Shown here piece by piece: positions 35,585 through 46,100 of a DNA stretch of 64,000 nucleotides. The translations under genes and the position numbers were made by a program. This DNA comes from Neostapfia colusana (taxonomy: Eukaryota > Streptophyta > Magnoliopsida > Poales > Poaceae), in contig JASWHV010000009.1 of assembly GCA_030760725.1 (NCBI GenBank), positions 95,406,780 to 95,470,779 of the forward strand. The letters run 5' to 3'. The notes below the pieces were generated by a model. It saw nothing but the letters and a program-made list of their open reading frames with translations, was not told the DNA's origin and searched no databases. Within the stretch, counting starts at the first letter, position 1, and each line of letters opens with the position of its first letter.

Positions 35585-37668
35585 GTGAGGAATTCTTTCT
35601 CCAACATCTGCACGTGAAGCAGATACGCAGCTAGCTGTGGGTCATTGCAGGAGCATTCGCCCTTGACTTGCTTGATGACCAGTTGGGAGTCGTCCTGTGC
35701 CAACAACTGGCGAGCGCCTAAAGACAGGGCTGTCTGCAGGCCAAAGATGAGTGCTTCATACTCCGCCATGTTGTTGGTTGCCTTGAAATTGAGACGCACC
35801 ATATACCCAAACTGTTCCCCCGATGGCATGAGGAGCAGTACGCCGGCACCGACCCCCTGCTTTCGCGAGGAGCCGTCGAAGAAAAGTGTCCAGTGGGGTT
35901 CGGTGAAGACCGGAGCGTGATGCTCTGGCTCACCGCCTTCATGGCCCCCTGGGTCAGTCTTCGTTGGTGTCCACTCCGCCACAAAGTCAGCCAGTGCCTG
36001 GCTCTTGACTGCATGGCGTGGGAGGAAGTCCAGCTCAAACTCCGCCAGCTCCGCCACCCATTTAGCAACGTTGCCAGTCGCATGGGGGCTGTGAAGAATT
36101 GTCTTCAGCGGATACGAGGTGACTACCGAGACCCGGTGGGCCTGGAAGTAATGGCGGAGCTTCCTGGAGGCCACGAGCACCGCATACAGCAGCTTGTGGA
36201 CTTCTAGGTACCTTGTCTTGGCATCATGAAGTACTTCGCTGATGTAGTAGACAAGCCTCTGTATGGTTCGAACCCTCTCTCTTAGGCTTGGGAGGTCCTC
36301 GTCCATTGGCCCTGGCCCGTTGGAGGTGAGTGGACCCACGGGGGCCTCCGGGAGCTGGGACCCGGAGGCCCTTAAGCTATCTTGATTATCCGGGAGCTCT
36401 GGTGGGTCTTGAGAGACCTCCGGGAGGTCCCAATTGGCCCCCAGGGATTTATCTTGGGGGTCCGGGAGACCGCCCTGGACCTCCGGGAGGTCGACCTGGA
36501 CCTCTGGGGGGTCTGGGAGACCGCCTTGGCCCTGCGGGGCCCCCTGGCGTCTGTCTTCTGCTACCGGAGCAGGTTGCGAAGGTGAGGGATCTGGCCGCTC
36601 TGCGACGAGGACCATACTCACCACTTCAGTCGTTGCCGCGATGTAGAGCAGCAGGTGCTCCCCGGGCTCAGGGGCTACCATGATAGGTAGGGTCGTCAGG
36701 AGTCGCTTCAACTCCTGGAAAGCCTCTTCTGCTTCGTCAGTCCAGGCAAAGGGGCCTGACTTGCGCAGGAGCTTAAAGAAAGGGAGTGCCCGCTCTGCTA
36801 GCCTCGGTATAAACCGACTCAGCGCGGCTAGACATCCCGTGAGTTTCTGAACATCCTTGACGCGGGCAGGGGGCCGCATCAAGTCGATGGCCTTGATCTT
36901 CTCTGGGTTGGCCTCAATCCCTCGGTGCGAGACCAGGAACCCTAAGAGCTTCCTAGAGGACACACCGAACACACATTTATCTGGGTTCAGTTTGGTGCGC
37001 GTAGAGCGCAACTTGTCAAAGACTAAGGCTAGGTTATCTAGCAAAGATGAACCCTGCTTGATCTTGAAAACTATGTCATCGACGTACACCTCAACTAGGT
37101 CTCTTATCAACTCCCCAAAGGTTTTGTGCATCGCTCGCATGAAGGTGGGGAGTGCATTCTTTAGGCCGTAAGGCATAGACACATAGCAATAAAGGCCGTC
37201 TACTGTGATGAAGGAGGTGTGCTCCTCGTCCTCCCTAGACATGGGGATCTGATGGAAACCCGAGTAGGCGTCTAGGAAGCACAGCATATCACAGCCTGAC
37301 ATTGAGTCTACTATTTGATCTATTCTAGGGAGAGGGAATGGATCTTTGGGACATGCCTTATTGAGACTGGTGTAGTCGATGCACATCCGGAGCTTCCCGC
37401 CGGCCTTCGGGACAACGACGGGGTTCGCCAACCACCGGGGGTGGTGGACCTCCCGTATGAAGCCAGCGTCCAGCAGCTTCTTGACTTCTTCACGGATGAA
37501 GTTTTGCCGCTCGATGGACTGCTTGCGGGGCTTCTGTTGAACCGGCCTGGCGTCGGGGAAGACTTTCAAGTGGTGCTCAATCACCTCCCTGGGGATCCCC
37601 GGCATCTGTGACGGCTGCCATGCAAACACGTCGACGTTGTGCCGGAGGAAGGTGACGAGCGCGCCTTC
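35431..37668 (-). CDS. pol: RT and dual RNase H of element F
   Basis: Continues in frame from gag-protease after a TAG (37669-37671). RT: LANPVVVPKAGGKLRMC, YTSLNKACPKDPFPLPRID, FLDAYSGFHQI and VEVYVDDIV (about 37080), with YxDD intact. Next come the connection and a degenerate Gypsy RNase H (LLLYIAATTEVVSMVLV, no catalytic Asp). It is split by a linker of about 80 residues rich in Pro, Glu, Asp and Gln with repeated LPEVQGGLPDP-like units (about 36330-36570). The remainder (RLVYYISEVLHDAKTRY, GNVAKWVAELAEFEL) follows, and then a second, archaeal-type RNase H (WTLFFDGSSRKQGVGAG, NNMAEYEALIFGL, QDDSQLVIKQ) with its acidic residues. True coding crosses to the integrase frame near 35580; the codons below that are out of frame. 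Confidence 0.9.
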   Translation of the reverse strand, partial: EGALVTFLRHNVDVFAWQPSQMPGIPREVIEHHLKVFPDARPVQQKPRKQSIERQNFIREEVKKLLDAGFIREVHHPRWLANPVVVPKAGGKLRMCIDYTSLNKACPKDPFPLPRIDQIVDSMSGCDMLCFLDAYSGFHQIPMSREDEEHTSFITVDGLYCYVSMPYGLKNALPTFMRAMHKTFGELIRDLVEVYVDDIVFKIKQGSSLLDNLALVFDKLRSTRTKLNPDKCVFGVSSRKLLGFLVSHRGIEANPEKIKAIDLMRPPARVKDVQKLTGCLAALSRFIPRLAERALPFFKLLRKSGPFAWTDEAEEAFQELKRLLTTLPIMVAPEPGEHLLLYIAATTEVVSMVLVAERPDPSPSQPAPVAEDRRQGAPQGQGGLPDPPEVQVDLPEVQGGLPDPQDKSLGANWDLPEVSQDPPELPDNQDSLRASGSQLPEAPVGPLTSNGPGPMDEDLPSLRERVRTIQRLVYYISEVLHDAKTRYLEVHKLLYAVLVASRKLRHYFQAHRVSVVTSYPLKTILHSPHATGNVAKWVAELAEFELDFLPRHAVKSQALADFVAEWTPTKTDPGGHEGGEPEHHAPVFTEPHWTLFFDGSSRKQGVGAGVLLLMPSGEQFGYMVRLNFKATNNMAEYEALIFGLQTALSLGARQLLAQDDSQLVIKQVKGECSCNDPQLAAYLLHVQMLEKEFLTWTCITYRALVMPQLTNFQRRLPPEPLSPKEFSRGRCCGLQPGPPSRAKGA

Positions 37669-40215
37669 CTATTTGCTATCCAGGCCCCCGGCTACCCGGG
37701 TGGTCTGGGTAGATTCGGCGCCGACTTGGACGACCTTTAAGGGGACGCCACCCTCGTCAAGAGGTTGCACGCGGGGTGCTGTGGCGGAAGCACGGTGACG
37801 TGCGCTCGGGCGGAGCTGGTCCGGCTCTGTATTGCCGGGGGCTGATGCCCCAGCTGTTGCGAGCGCTTGGAGCTTCTCTAGGGCCAACACTGCAGCAGTG
37901 CGGTCCTCACGAATCCTGAGGACGCCCGTCGGTATTGGCATCTTCAGGACGAGGTAGCCGTAGTGGGCTACTGCCATGAACCGGTACAGGGCTGGCCTGC
38001 CGATTATGGCGTTGAAGGGGAGGTCTATCTCCGCTACGTCGAACAGAATGTACTCTGTCCGATAGCTGTCCGGGGCCCCGAAGGTCACCGGGAGGCTGAT
38101 GTTGCCGTAGGGAATGACCTGTCCTGGCCCTACCCCTGAGAACGGGCTCGACGGGGTGAGCTTGGCCATCGGGATCTGCAGCTTCTGGAAAGCTGCACGG
38201 CTGATGAGGTTCAGCCCAGCTCCTCCATCTACCAAAACGTGGTACATTCTCACGTTGGCAATGGTAGGGGCTACCAAGAGCGGTAGTTGGCCGGCCCCAG
38301 CCATGTTCCTGGGGCAGTCGGTGGCGTCAAAGCTTATGGGGGTCCCCATCCACTTAAGGTGCGGTGCAGCACTCGGGAGTGGCGCCACCGACGCTACCGC
38401 TCGGCGCAGAGTCTTGACTGCGCTTCGGGACGAGGGGTCGGCGGACCCGCCGTATATGACGTAGAGCTTCTTTCGACGCTCATCGTCACTGGAGCTGGAG
38501 TCCTCATGATTGCGTGCCGCCTTCACGACACGCTGAGGCTCCTGGATCTCCTCTGGGTGGTCGATGCTGTCTGGAACATCCACCCTCTGTTCGTCTTCCT
38601 TTGGACGGAAGGGCAGGGCATCAGCCCGCTGCCGCTTCCCCTTGCGGAAGCGCTCTGCGAGCCTTCGGATCTCCCGGCACTCGGCAGTAGTGTGGCGACA
38701 GTCGCCGTGCACGGGGCACATATTGTCTTGATTACCTTCTGGGATTGGTGATCTTCGCTGCCTCTTGTCGGGGCGCGGCCCCCGAGCCCCACTGAGCGTC
38801 GCTGCAGTGACGACTGGGGCTGCGGTCGGTGACTCTATCTTGCTTCTGCCTCGGTTCTTGGCCTTCCTGCTGCCTCCACAGGGAGTAGGACTAGATCCGG
38901 GCAGTCCCCCTGACTCGGAGGATGGCAGCGAGTGCCAGTTCCGTCCTTCGGCAGCTCTGGCGCATTTGTCTGCCAAGCTGAAGAGCTCTGAGACGTCGCG
39001 GACCTCCCTGGTCGCGAGCTTCTCGAGCATCTTCCTGTCCCGGACGCCTTGCCGGAACGCCACCACCACAGAAGCATTTTGAATGTGTGGGATGGTGTTC
39101 CGCACCTGGGAGAACCGCTGGATGAAAGAGCGCAGCGACTCCCCAGGTTGCTGCTGGACGGCGTGGAGGTCGAGCTCCGTGCCAGGCCGGGTGTAGGAGC
39201 TGCCGAAGTTGGCTACGAACTGTCGGCAAAGCTCTCCCCAGGAGGTGACGGAACCCTGGGGGAGGTTCATGAGCCAAGACCGGGCTGGACCGGTCAAGGC
39301 GACAGGGAAGTAATTGGCCATGACGTCTTCATTCCCTCCTGCGGCAAGTACGGCGGTGGAGTAGATCTGGAGGAACTCCGCCGGGTTGACACTGCCGTCG
39401 TGCTTCTCGGGCAGGTGCGGCCGAATCTTGCGCGGCCACTTCGCGAAGCGAAGGTGGGGCGTGAGGGCCGCACACCCTGCTTCTGTCACTGCAGGTTCTG
39501 GTGCCGCGAACGCTTGGTTCGCACTGAGCACCGCGTACCCCGGTTCGGGCAAGGCTGCACCATAGGCCGGGGGCGCCATCTGCAGGACATATGACTGTGG
39601 CATATTGTGCACAGCGTGGGCCTGGGGCAGAGATCGCGTGGCGAAGGTCTGCTCTTCAGGCTGGGTCGAGGCCGACGTCATGCTGTCGTCAGCCTCTTGG
39701 TAGCGACGCCTTTCTCGGCGCTGCTCGAGGTATATCCGGGCATCTTGACCCAGGCGACACCGCTCCAGCTCTGTCCTCAGATCTGTCGATTGGAGCTTGG
39801 TATAGCTGGAGTCTGCCGTCTGCTCGTCAACCAATGGTGCGCGCATCAGCGACACGACCGGTTGGCCAGAGCGTCGTCCCCGCCGAAGTCGAGGGTTTGC
39901 AGCGGCGACGACGAGACGGTCTACCTCGCGGATCCACTGCTGGGTCGCTGCCTGAGGCGCGTCCCCAGCGGGCGGATTGTACAGTAGCGCTCTCGCTGCA
40001 GCTAGCGCACCCCCACTGGGTTTGCCCAGCGCTACTGAAGACTTGATGCTGGTCGGAGGCTGCATTGCCGGGGTCGGCGCTGCCAGAGCCGGTTGCTGGC
40101 TCCCAGCTCGTACCGACACACTCCGTCCCGAGTGTGTCGACATGTACTCCCCCCTGGTCGCGGTTTGCCGCAGAGGCGAGGGGGGAGAGTTCGCCGCTGA
40201 AGGAAGCTTGGTCAT
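37669..40215 (-). CDS. gag: gag-protease of element F
   Basis: 848 residues, ATG at 40215, only about 58 nt from the LTR. Order: a low-complexity N-terminus; charged helix (CRLGQDARIYLEQRRERRRY); Ala/Pro-rich region; capsid-like retrotransposon Gag domain (FAKWPRKIRPHLPEKHDG, EFLQIYSTAVLAAGG, SWLMNLPQGSVTSWGELC, LDLHAVQQQPGESLRSFIQRF); a basic linker; CPVHGDCRHTTAEC, a Cys/His cluster; and an aspartic protease (MYHVLVDGGAGLNLIS, about residues 668-683; later NAIIGRPAL). Asp-Gly-Gly stands where Asp-Ser/Thr-Gly is usual, which I recall as common in this lineage. The TAG at the end replaces a codon where related elements, as I recall, have Gln and read straight into RT. No internal break. Confidence 0.92.
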   Translation of the reverse strand: MTKLPSAANSPPSPLRQTATRGEYMSTHSGRSVSVRAGSQQPALAAPTPAMQPPTSIKSSVALGKPSGGALAAARALLYNPPAGDAPQAATQQWIREVDRLVVAAANPRLRRGRRSGQPVVSLMRAPLVDEQTADSSYTKLQSTDLRTELERCRLGQDARIYLEQRRERRRYQEADDSMTSASTQPEEQTFATRSLPQAHAVHNMPQSYVLQMAPPAYGAALPEPGYAVLSANQAFAAPEPAVTEAGCAALTPHLRFAKWPRKIRPHLPEKHDGSVNPAEFLQIYSTAVLAAGGNEDVMANYFPVALTGPARSWLMNLPQGSVTSWGELCRQFVANFGSSYTRPGTELDLHAVQQQPGESLRSFIQRFSQVRNTIPHIQNASVVVAFRQGVRDRKMLEKLATREVRDVSELFSLADKCARAAEGRNWHSLPSSESGGLPGSSPTPCGGSRKAKNRGRSKIESPTAAPVVTAATLSGARGPRPDKRQRRSPIPEGNQDNMCPVHGDCRHTTAECREIRRLAERFRKGKRQRADALPFRPKEDEQRVDVPDSIDHPEEIQEPQRVVKAARNHEDSSSSDDERRKKLYVIYGGSADPSSRSAVKTLRRAVASVAPLPSAAPHLKWMGTPISFDATDCPRNMAGAGQLPLLVAPTIANVRMYHVLVDGGAGLNLISRAAFQKLQIPMAKLTPSSPFSGVGPGQVIPYGNISLPVTFGAPDSYRTEYILFDVAEIDLPFNAIIGRPALYRFMAVAHYGYLVLKMPIPTGVLRIREDRTAAVLALEKLQALATAGASAPGNTEPDQLRPSARHRASATAPRVQPLDEGGVPLKVVQVGAESTQTTRVAGGLDSK

Positions 40216-40250
40216 CTTCGTCGGCGGAAACTCGTCGCGCTAAGAGAAAA

Positions 40251-40271
40251 GCCCCCCTACCTGGCGCGCCA
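40251..40271 (-). other. Primer-binding site of element F
   Basis: Minus strand TGGCGCGCCAGGTAGGGG..., 2 nt inside the LTR end at 40274. It differs from the initiator tRNA-Met site used by the other elements here. I did not identify the tRNA. Confidence 0.75.
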
Positions 40272-40273
40272 AA

Positions 40274-41369
40274 TGTCGAAGTGTTCGGTCGACACTTCCC
40301 CCAGGCCTGCACTGGGCAGCCCGCGGAGGTTCTTTTTTCGGTGGGGCTAGTCCCTTGCGGAGAGCTTACGCGGATGGACGAGTTAGTAAGAGCTTGACGC
40401 GGTGAGTTTTACATGGCTCAGGCCACCGGAGCGTAAAACCCAACGTCCACGGCGAGCTATGGAGCTCGCTGTATTGCTTGCTGCTCAGGGCCAGAGTCCT
40501 GAGCTTGGGGGTGAGTTACAGCTTGGGAGTGTATGGCTAGCGTATGAGTTGCAGAGTGCGAACCCTTGCTATCGTCACCTACCCGAGCCTTTTATAGTCC
40601 AAGACTCGGGCGGCTTACAAGTTGAGCCGGGACCCGACAGGTGGTCCCGGGAAGATTGTCTATTATCTACTGTATTTGCAGTTATGCCGGTAGTTGTCTC
40701 TGGTCGAAGGCTTCTGAGTCTTCATCTTGCCGCCCTGCCCATGCCGCATGCTAGTCGTAGTGGTTGATGACGGCGCAGGCGGCATGGGATGTCTTGTCGC
40801 GGTGTTAATTGGCTGGCAGGTTCTGACACCGCGCGCCAGTCTGTGATGCGACTGGGCGCAACGGCACCTGACAGAGGCGTGCTCCGCGTCTCCCCGTCTT
40901 GGGAAGACGCGGGCCTTGAATACCTTGTACGGGCAAGGTATGGGGCGTCTTTACGCCCGCTGCCTATCTCTCGGGGACAGGCAGCGCCGTTCTGCTGCCA
41001 CGTGGCGGGCCTGGAGCCCTTCTCAGAGGAGAGGAGGGTCCGGCCTTCGGGGCACGTGGAGCCTCCGGACCTCTCCCCGCGGAGGGGGAGGCTCGGCTTC
41101 TGTCGGCCACGCGGCAGGCCCGGAGCTCTCCCCTGAGGAGAGGGAGGTCCCGCCCCGCTGGACGCGTGGCGCCTTCGGACCTCTCTCCCGCGGAGGGGGA
41201 GGTCCGGCTTCTGTATGCCACGTGGCGGGCCCGGAGCTCTCCTTTGAGGAGAGGGAGGTCCGGCCCCGCCGGACGCGTGGCGCCTTCGGAGCTCTCCCTG
41301 CGGAGAAGGGCGAGTTCCTTAGGCATTTTCCCCTGTGCGCGGGGGTACCCCATATCTCAGGTACCGACA
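40274..41369 (-). repeat. 5' LTR of element F
   Basis: 1096 bp, partner of 30864-31951. It carries four GC-rich units with GAGCTC and CCACGTGGC/CGCGTGGC cores (about 40990-41300), as in solo LTR I. Confidence 0.93.
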
Positions 41370-41374
41370 GGGGT

Positions 41375-41701
41375 GGTCCATCGGACACCTCAATGGGGTT
41401 AAGTGCACTCCCACGTGGTGGTGAACGAGTACTCGTGCTCCGGATCACCGGCATCTATAAATAGGACATGAGAAACTTTAGGGAAGGATGAAAATACTTC
41501 AAAACTTCAGAAGCTATGAAGCAAAGGTGTTGCTGTCCAAAAGAAGGGAAAAAGAGAGGGGCTAAAAATAGCATTTTGCGGTGGCTGAATTGACAAGAAA
41601 AAATGCAGCAGCAAGCAATTTTCGAAAGTAGCAGTTTAGAGGGGTGTGCCTATGTGTTTTAGAGTGTCCACTCTCCTAGGCTTGCGTCCTACGGTCAACG
41701 T
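41375..41701 (-). pseudogene. Leader and start of gag of element G, truncated
   Basis: On the minus strand, after the PBS come about 250 bp of leader and then an ATG (41454) opening MPVIRSTSTRSPPRGSALNP and a few more codons. This looks like a Gypsy Gag N-terminus but I cannot name the family. The frame is cut after about 28 codons by element F. Beyond F the sequence belongs to D's protease, in a different frame. So the rest of G, its 3' LTR and D's gag were probably lost in one deletion before F arrived. The exact junction is not visible. Confidence 0.5.
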
Positions 41702-41714
41702 GGCTCTGATACCA
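41702..41714 (-). other. Primer-binding site of element G (initiator tRNA-Met type)
   Basis: Minus strand TGGTATCAGAGCC, 3 nt inside the LTR end at 41718. Confidence 0.9.
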
Positions 41715-43151
41715 ATATGTGACACCCAGTTTCATAAACGGAACCGAGTTAATGCATATGTGTGCCCAGGATGTTCATCACACATACACATGTAATCCAC
41801 AAACTGAATTTAGAATATAACCATGAATAAATAGTGTTTAAGTACTTTATTATATCGACTCATTGTCTCACTCATAATCTCTAACTTATTCTTGCAGCGG
41901 AAGTCTCTAAACGACAGTGGAAATAACTAGATAGCAGCAGCTCCATCTTCAACTCCACAGGCATGTTGACGGTAGTTCGCACGCCTAGTACTCCACCTGA
42001 TCCTCAACGTACTCTTCTCCTTTTGCTGATGTTTATGTGATAACGCAAGGGTGAGTACATGCCGTACTCAGCAAGTGCGGGAAAAGTATGACATGCAGCT
42101 TACAACAAGGTATGGAATAAAAAGGCTCATTGCAGCAAGCAAATTTTATTTCATAAAACACGATAAAAACAGCATATATTTCGAAGTGAGTTTAATTCCA
42201 TCATAACCATGTTATAACAGCAACATTCCTTCATCATAATTCACCACTTATCATGTCTTAACCAGCTATTAATCTTTCTCATACTCATCTCATGCTCATA
42301 ATATTCATAACCATCTCTTGTTCATATAACCGAGACCAAAGCTCATTGTCATGACTCAAACCAGTCCCAAAACCAATCCCAATGACCATACCATAACCAT
42401 ACCGAATAACCATCCCATGTTTCCCCTCTAATCCTGTGAGTTGGCCAGGTGCTTTTGACCGGAAGCACGGCTATCATAATAGTTTTACACTCTGCAGAGG
42501 TGGCACCACTTTACCCACAAGTTTGTGATTTCGTCACCCATCGGCGATCGCAGAACCTCCATTATACCAGTACACAACCGTCGGTGTATGGTCAAGAGAT
42601 CAAAAAATAGCCTTTACAAAGGGGCTACTAGATGTATGGACTCACTGAGGTTTCACCGGCAGGCTCGAATCACCATTCTCCCACACACGGTCCCCCTCTT
42701 GTGCCATGCAGTTCCAAGGGCAGTCCCTCTCGACTCCCATTTTCCGCACCATCCACGGTCCATAACAAGCTAGCAACACACCTAATTAGTCAGCTAAGCC
42801 GCACCCATATTTGGCCTTGTGGTGGCACTATTTTCCTGGCATGTGCTGGCATGAACCGGTCCTTAGATCTACGGCAAGTAAACCACCATCTCATTCAGCA
42901 ACATCCACGAACCAAGCTTGCCTAGATCTCCCACGATTCCATGCTCATTAACATTATCAAGTTCTCATCATCGTTATTCAAATGAGTGCAGTAGCTAACC
43001 ATGTTTTATTTCAGCTTCCCGTATTCCGTAGATTAAGCGAAGCAAAAAGGAAAAACGACCATACCCGACTCATCAACTTTCCCGGCGATAAGGACGGTCA
43101 ACAAAACTAGTAAACTCCTATAAAAGGGTATCCCATCAAGTTGACTCAAGC

Positions 43152-46100
43152 TGTAAAGGTCCCAAAAATATGAACACAAAGAAACTTATGCTTGCACAAA
43201 GTTATTTCATATGTAGGAGAAATGGGACTTGTTTAAACTTTTTCACGTGTGATAATACATATGAAAGCTCCCTCCACACAAGTTCAATGGTTATTTGAAA
43301 ACATGGAACAAAAAGGAATTTGAAATCAAGTAGGGAAGTATCCATATGTGTGAGAGAGCTAAATTCAGATTTTGGAGCAAGTTGGTTCCACTCAAAATTC
43401 AAACGAGATTAACACAATGGTTTTCAAACTGTTGTATTAAAAATCTCATTTGCAGCAGCCAAATCAAAGATCAGAGTTCATATTTGAATTCCTCAGGTCC
43501 AAAGTAGGGGGGTAGGCACAGTCTCATGAACTTTTGAAGATATTTGCTACCCATTCTTCCAAATGGACCTAAATGTACAATGAATTCAAATACCTATTTG
43601 AATTTGGATGAATTGTGCCCCGTTATTCAAAGGCAGTTCAGTTTTTGACTCCACATAATAGTATTTCCCTAATTGCAAACTGTGGAGATAATTTGGGAGA
43701 GTTTGATTTCAACTTGTAAAACAAAGTTAAGGCATGGGAGTTTCTTGATCATGTATCACATGAAATAATGAACCCCAAAAATGGTCATATGAGGGAGTTG
43801 AAGATCTCCTTTAGCCCATGCTTAAAACAAGTTGACATGAGGAAAGAAATGCACTCCACCAATCTCATTCATGTGTACACCCTATGTGAATAGAAGGTGA
43901 GGGAGGTTTAAACACAAATTTGAATCATTTAAAAGGATTCATGATCAGATTGTCTAAATGCATTAGAGTGAATTCACCAATGCATTCCTCAAGTGTTCAA
44001 GAGTTTAAGTTCCAAGTTTGGAGAATTTTGGAGCTCATCTACCATTTATTTGGAGGAATATTTGTGAGCACTTTCAAATTCAAATTTGAATTTGGAAACT
44101 GAGCCAAATGTGATCAATTTTGAAATCAGATTTCATATTCGTACTTCTCACATTATGTTTGGTCTCTCCTCCAAATTTGGTGAGATTTGGACAATGTTTA
44201 GGTTGGAATCTTAAAGCACAGTGAGGGAAAAATTTGGGAGATGTGGACCCCATCTGTCAGCCTCTCAACACAGGGCACCGCCTCTGTTCTCTCTCGGTCG
44301 AGCGCGGCCCCGACAGCGCGCGGCGCCCCGCGTTGCCGCCTTTCCCCAGTGCCAGCTCCTGCTTGCCACCTTTGCTCGACCTGATCAACTCCACCGCGGG
44401 TGCATCGAAGGAGTTTGCTTACTCTTCTCCCGTTCTCGCTTCGGCAGTTCACCCACGACCACAGCTCGGCCGCTCTCGGTCTCCCGATCGCCAGCCACCA
44501 CTGCGCCTCACCCGCTCAAGCTTCCAACACAGAAAAGGTGCACAAGGGCGTGCACACGTTGTTCACCAGCGCACCTCAAGGTTGGGAGCTGCTATTCGGC
44601 GTGATTTTGAGATTTGGCGCCAAGGATCGAAGCTCACGGCGGAACCCCGACCGGCTCACCGTGGACACCGAGCTACAGACCATTTCACCATTCCCCCTCT
44701 ACACAAGAAAGGTGTGTCATCTTCCCTAGCTCGTGCAGCTGCAAACCGTACAATGACCCATCAGCCGAGTGAGGAGAATTTCCAGTTCTCCCGAAATGTG
44801 GTGTATCCGGGTAGAACTCGGTCTACCCCGGAATTCGAGTTGCTCGGGTAACTACTGCCCTAGCAAGCTTGCAAACATCTTCCTCACATCCTAGCGCCCC
44901 CTCTCGACCAAGAATCGGGCTAAACGATCCAGAAACGACCGAGTTCTTGCGGTTTTTCGGGCCGCCATGGAAGAACGCCTCGGGTCTCTGTGGAACCCTA
45001 GGTTGCCGGCCGTTTCACCGGTGTTAGAGTCCATGTCCAGCTTCTACCAGTCCCCCTCATGCTCTAGAGCCCGGGAGATGGTCATTTGGTGAAGAAACGA
45101 CGCAACCCGACCTCGCCGGAGTTCTAATCTTCTCTGTGATCAGTGCGGGCTAGTTTCCGGCGAATCTCGGCCGCCGGCGACCCTCTAACTGAGTTCAGCA
45201 CCAAAAGTTATGGGGGGCGGCAAACTTGAGGTCGGGAGGCAACTGGAAACTGGATTCCGGTGAACCTCGCCGGAGGACGCCGCTGCTCGGGCCTCTGGCG
45301 CGAGGTCGAAGGAGAAGGCTGACGGGTGGGACCCACCATCAGCGTTTAAACATTTTTGGGATTTTCAGTTTCCAGTTCAATCTTTGAAGAGCCATAACTT
45401 TGTGTAGGAATGTCCAAAAATTGTGAAACAAATTTTGTTGAATTCCTCTCGAATAGTACTATCCAGGGGTGCAGCCCAATATTTATGAAAATCCCTTGAT
45501 TTGGCTCATTAATTCATATAAGGAAAATCTTGTAGGAATTGTTCCAGGAGTTCTGTGTCTTGGAAAATTTCATAAATTGAGCAGGAGATTCTTCCAAAAA
45601 CACTTGACATCCAGTAAAAATTTCAGAGGCATTGGACCTCATTTGCTTGGTCAAATGTGGTGTTAATTCCTTATGTCTCTGAAAATTGGAAAATAGAACA
45701 GAGCTCATTTTCAGATTTTTCCCAATTCATGTGAAGCTCATATCTTTGTGTAGAAACCTCCAAATTTAGTGATTCAAATTGGGTTAGATTCAGGTTGACA
45801 AACTCTATCCAAATATGCAACCCAATTGTATGAAAGTCCTTATTTAATTCTGGAAAATTCTTTAAAGCTTTTCAGCAAAAGAATTTTAGAGGGAGTTTGG
45901 TTTATCCAAAAATCCTCAAATTTAGCCAGAATAATCATTAGGATGTTATTGAGCTCCTGTAAAACTTTCAGCTCATTTCGAGTTGAATTATGTTGGATAA
46001 TTCAGATTTCAATGTACTGTATTCAAATGAATACAGAGACTTTTCTGAAATTGTCCCAGAGTTAGAAAAATCATTTCTCGGCAATTCTTAGCTCTAAAAA

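Larger units (their letters stand above)
30864..41369 (-). mobile_element. Ty3/Gypsy Tat-type element F, nearly intact
   Basis: 10.5 kb with LTRs 30864-31951 and 40274-41369 and a perfect GGGGT duplication (30859-30863, 41370-41374). Minus-strand order: 5' LTR, PBS, gag-protease, pol with RT and two RNase H domains, integrase, a 2.1 kb 3' region, 3' LTR. Two RNase H domains and an antisense ORF in the 3' region are Tat-lineage features. Only one in-frame TAG and one 1-nt frameshift separate it from a continuous polyprotein. It is GC-rich, unlike the surrounding DNA. Confidence 0.92.

Noticed and set aside
38287..40046. Several plus-strand ORFs of 100-180 codons opposite F gag
   Set aside because: They are antisense shadows of the intact 848-codon gag-protease frame.
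44234..44851. 205-codon ORF in solo LTR H as a host gene
   Set aside because: It sits in the GC-rich block common to Tekay LTRs, is not preserved as a long ORF in the other copies, and has no domain.
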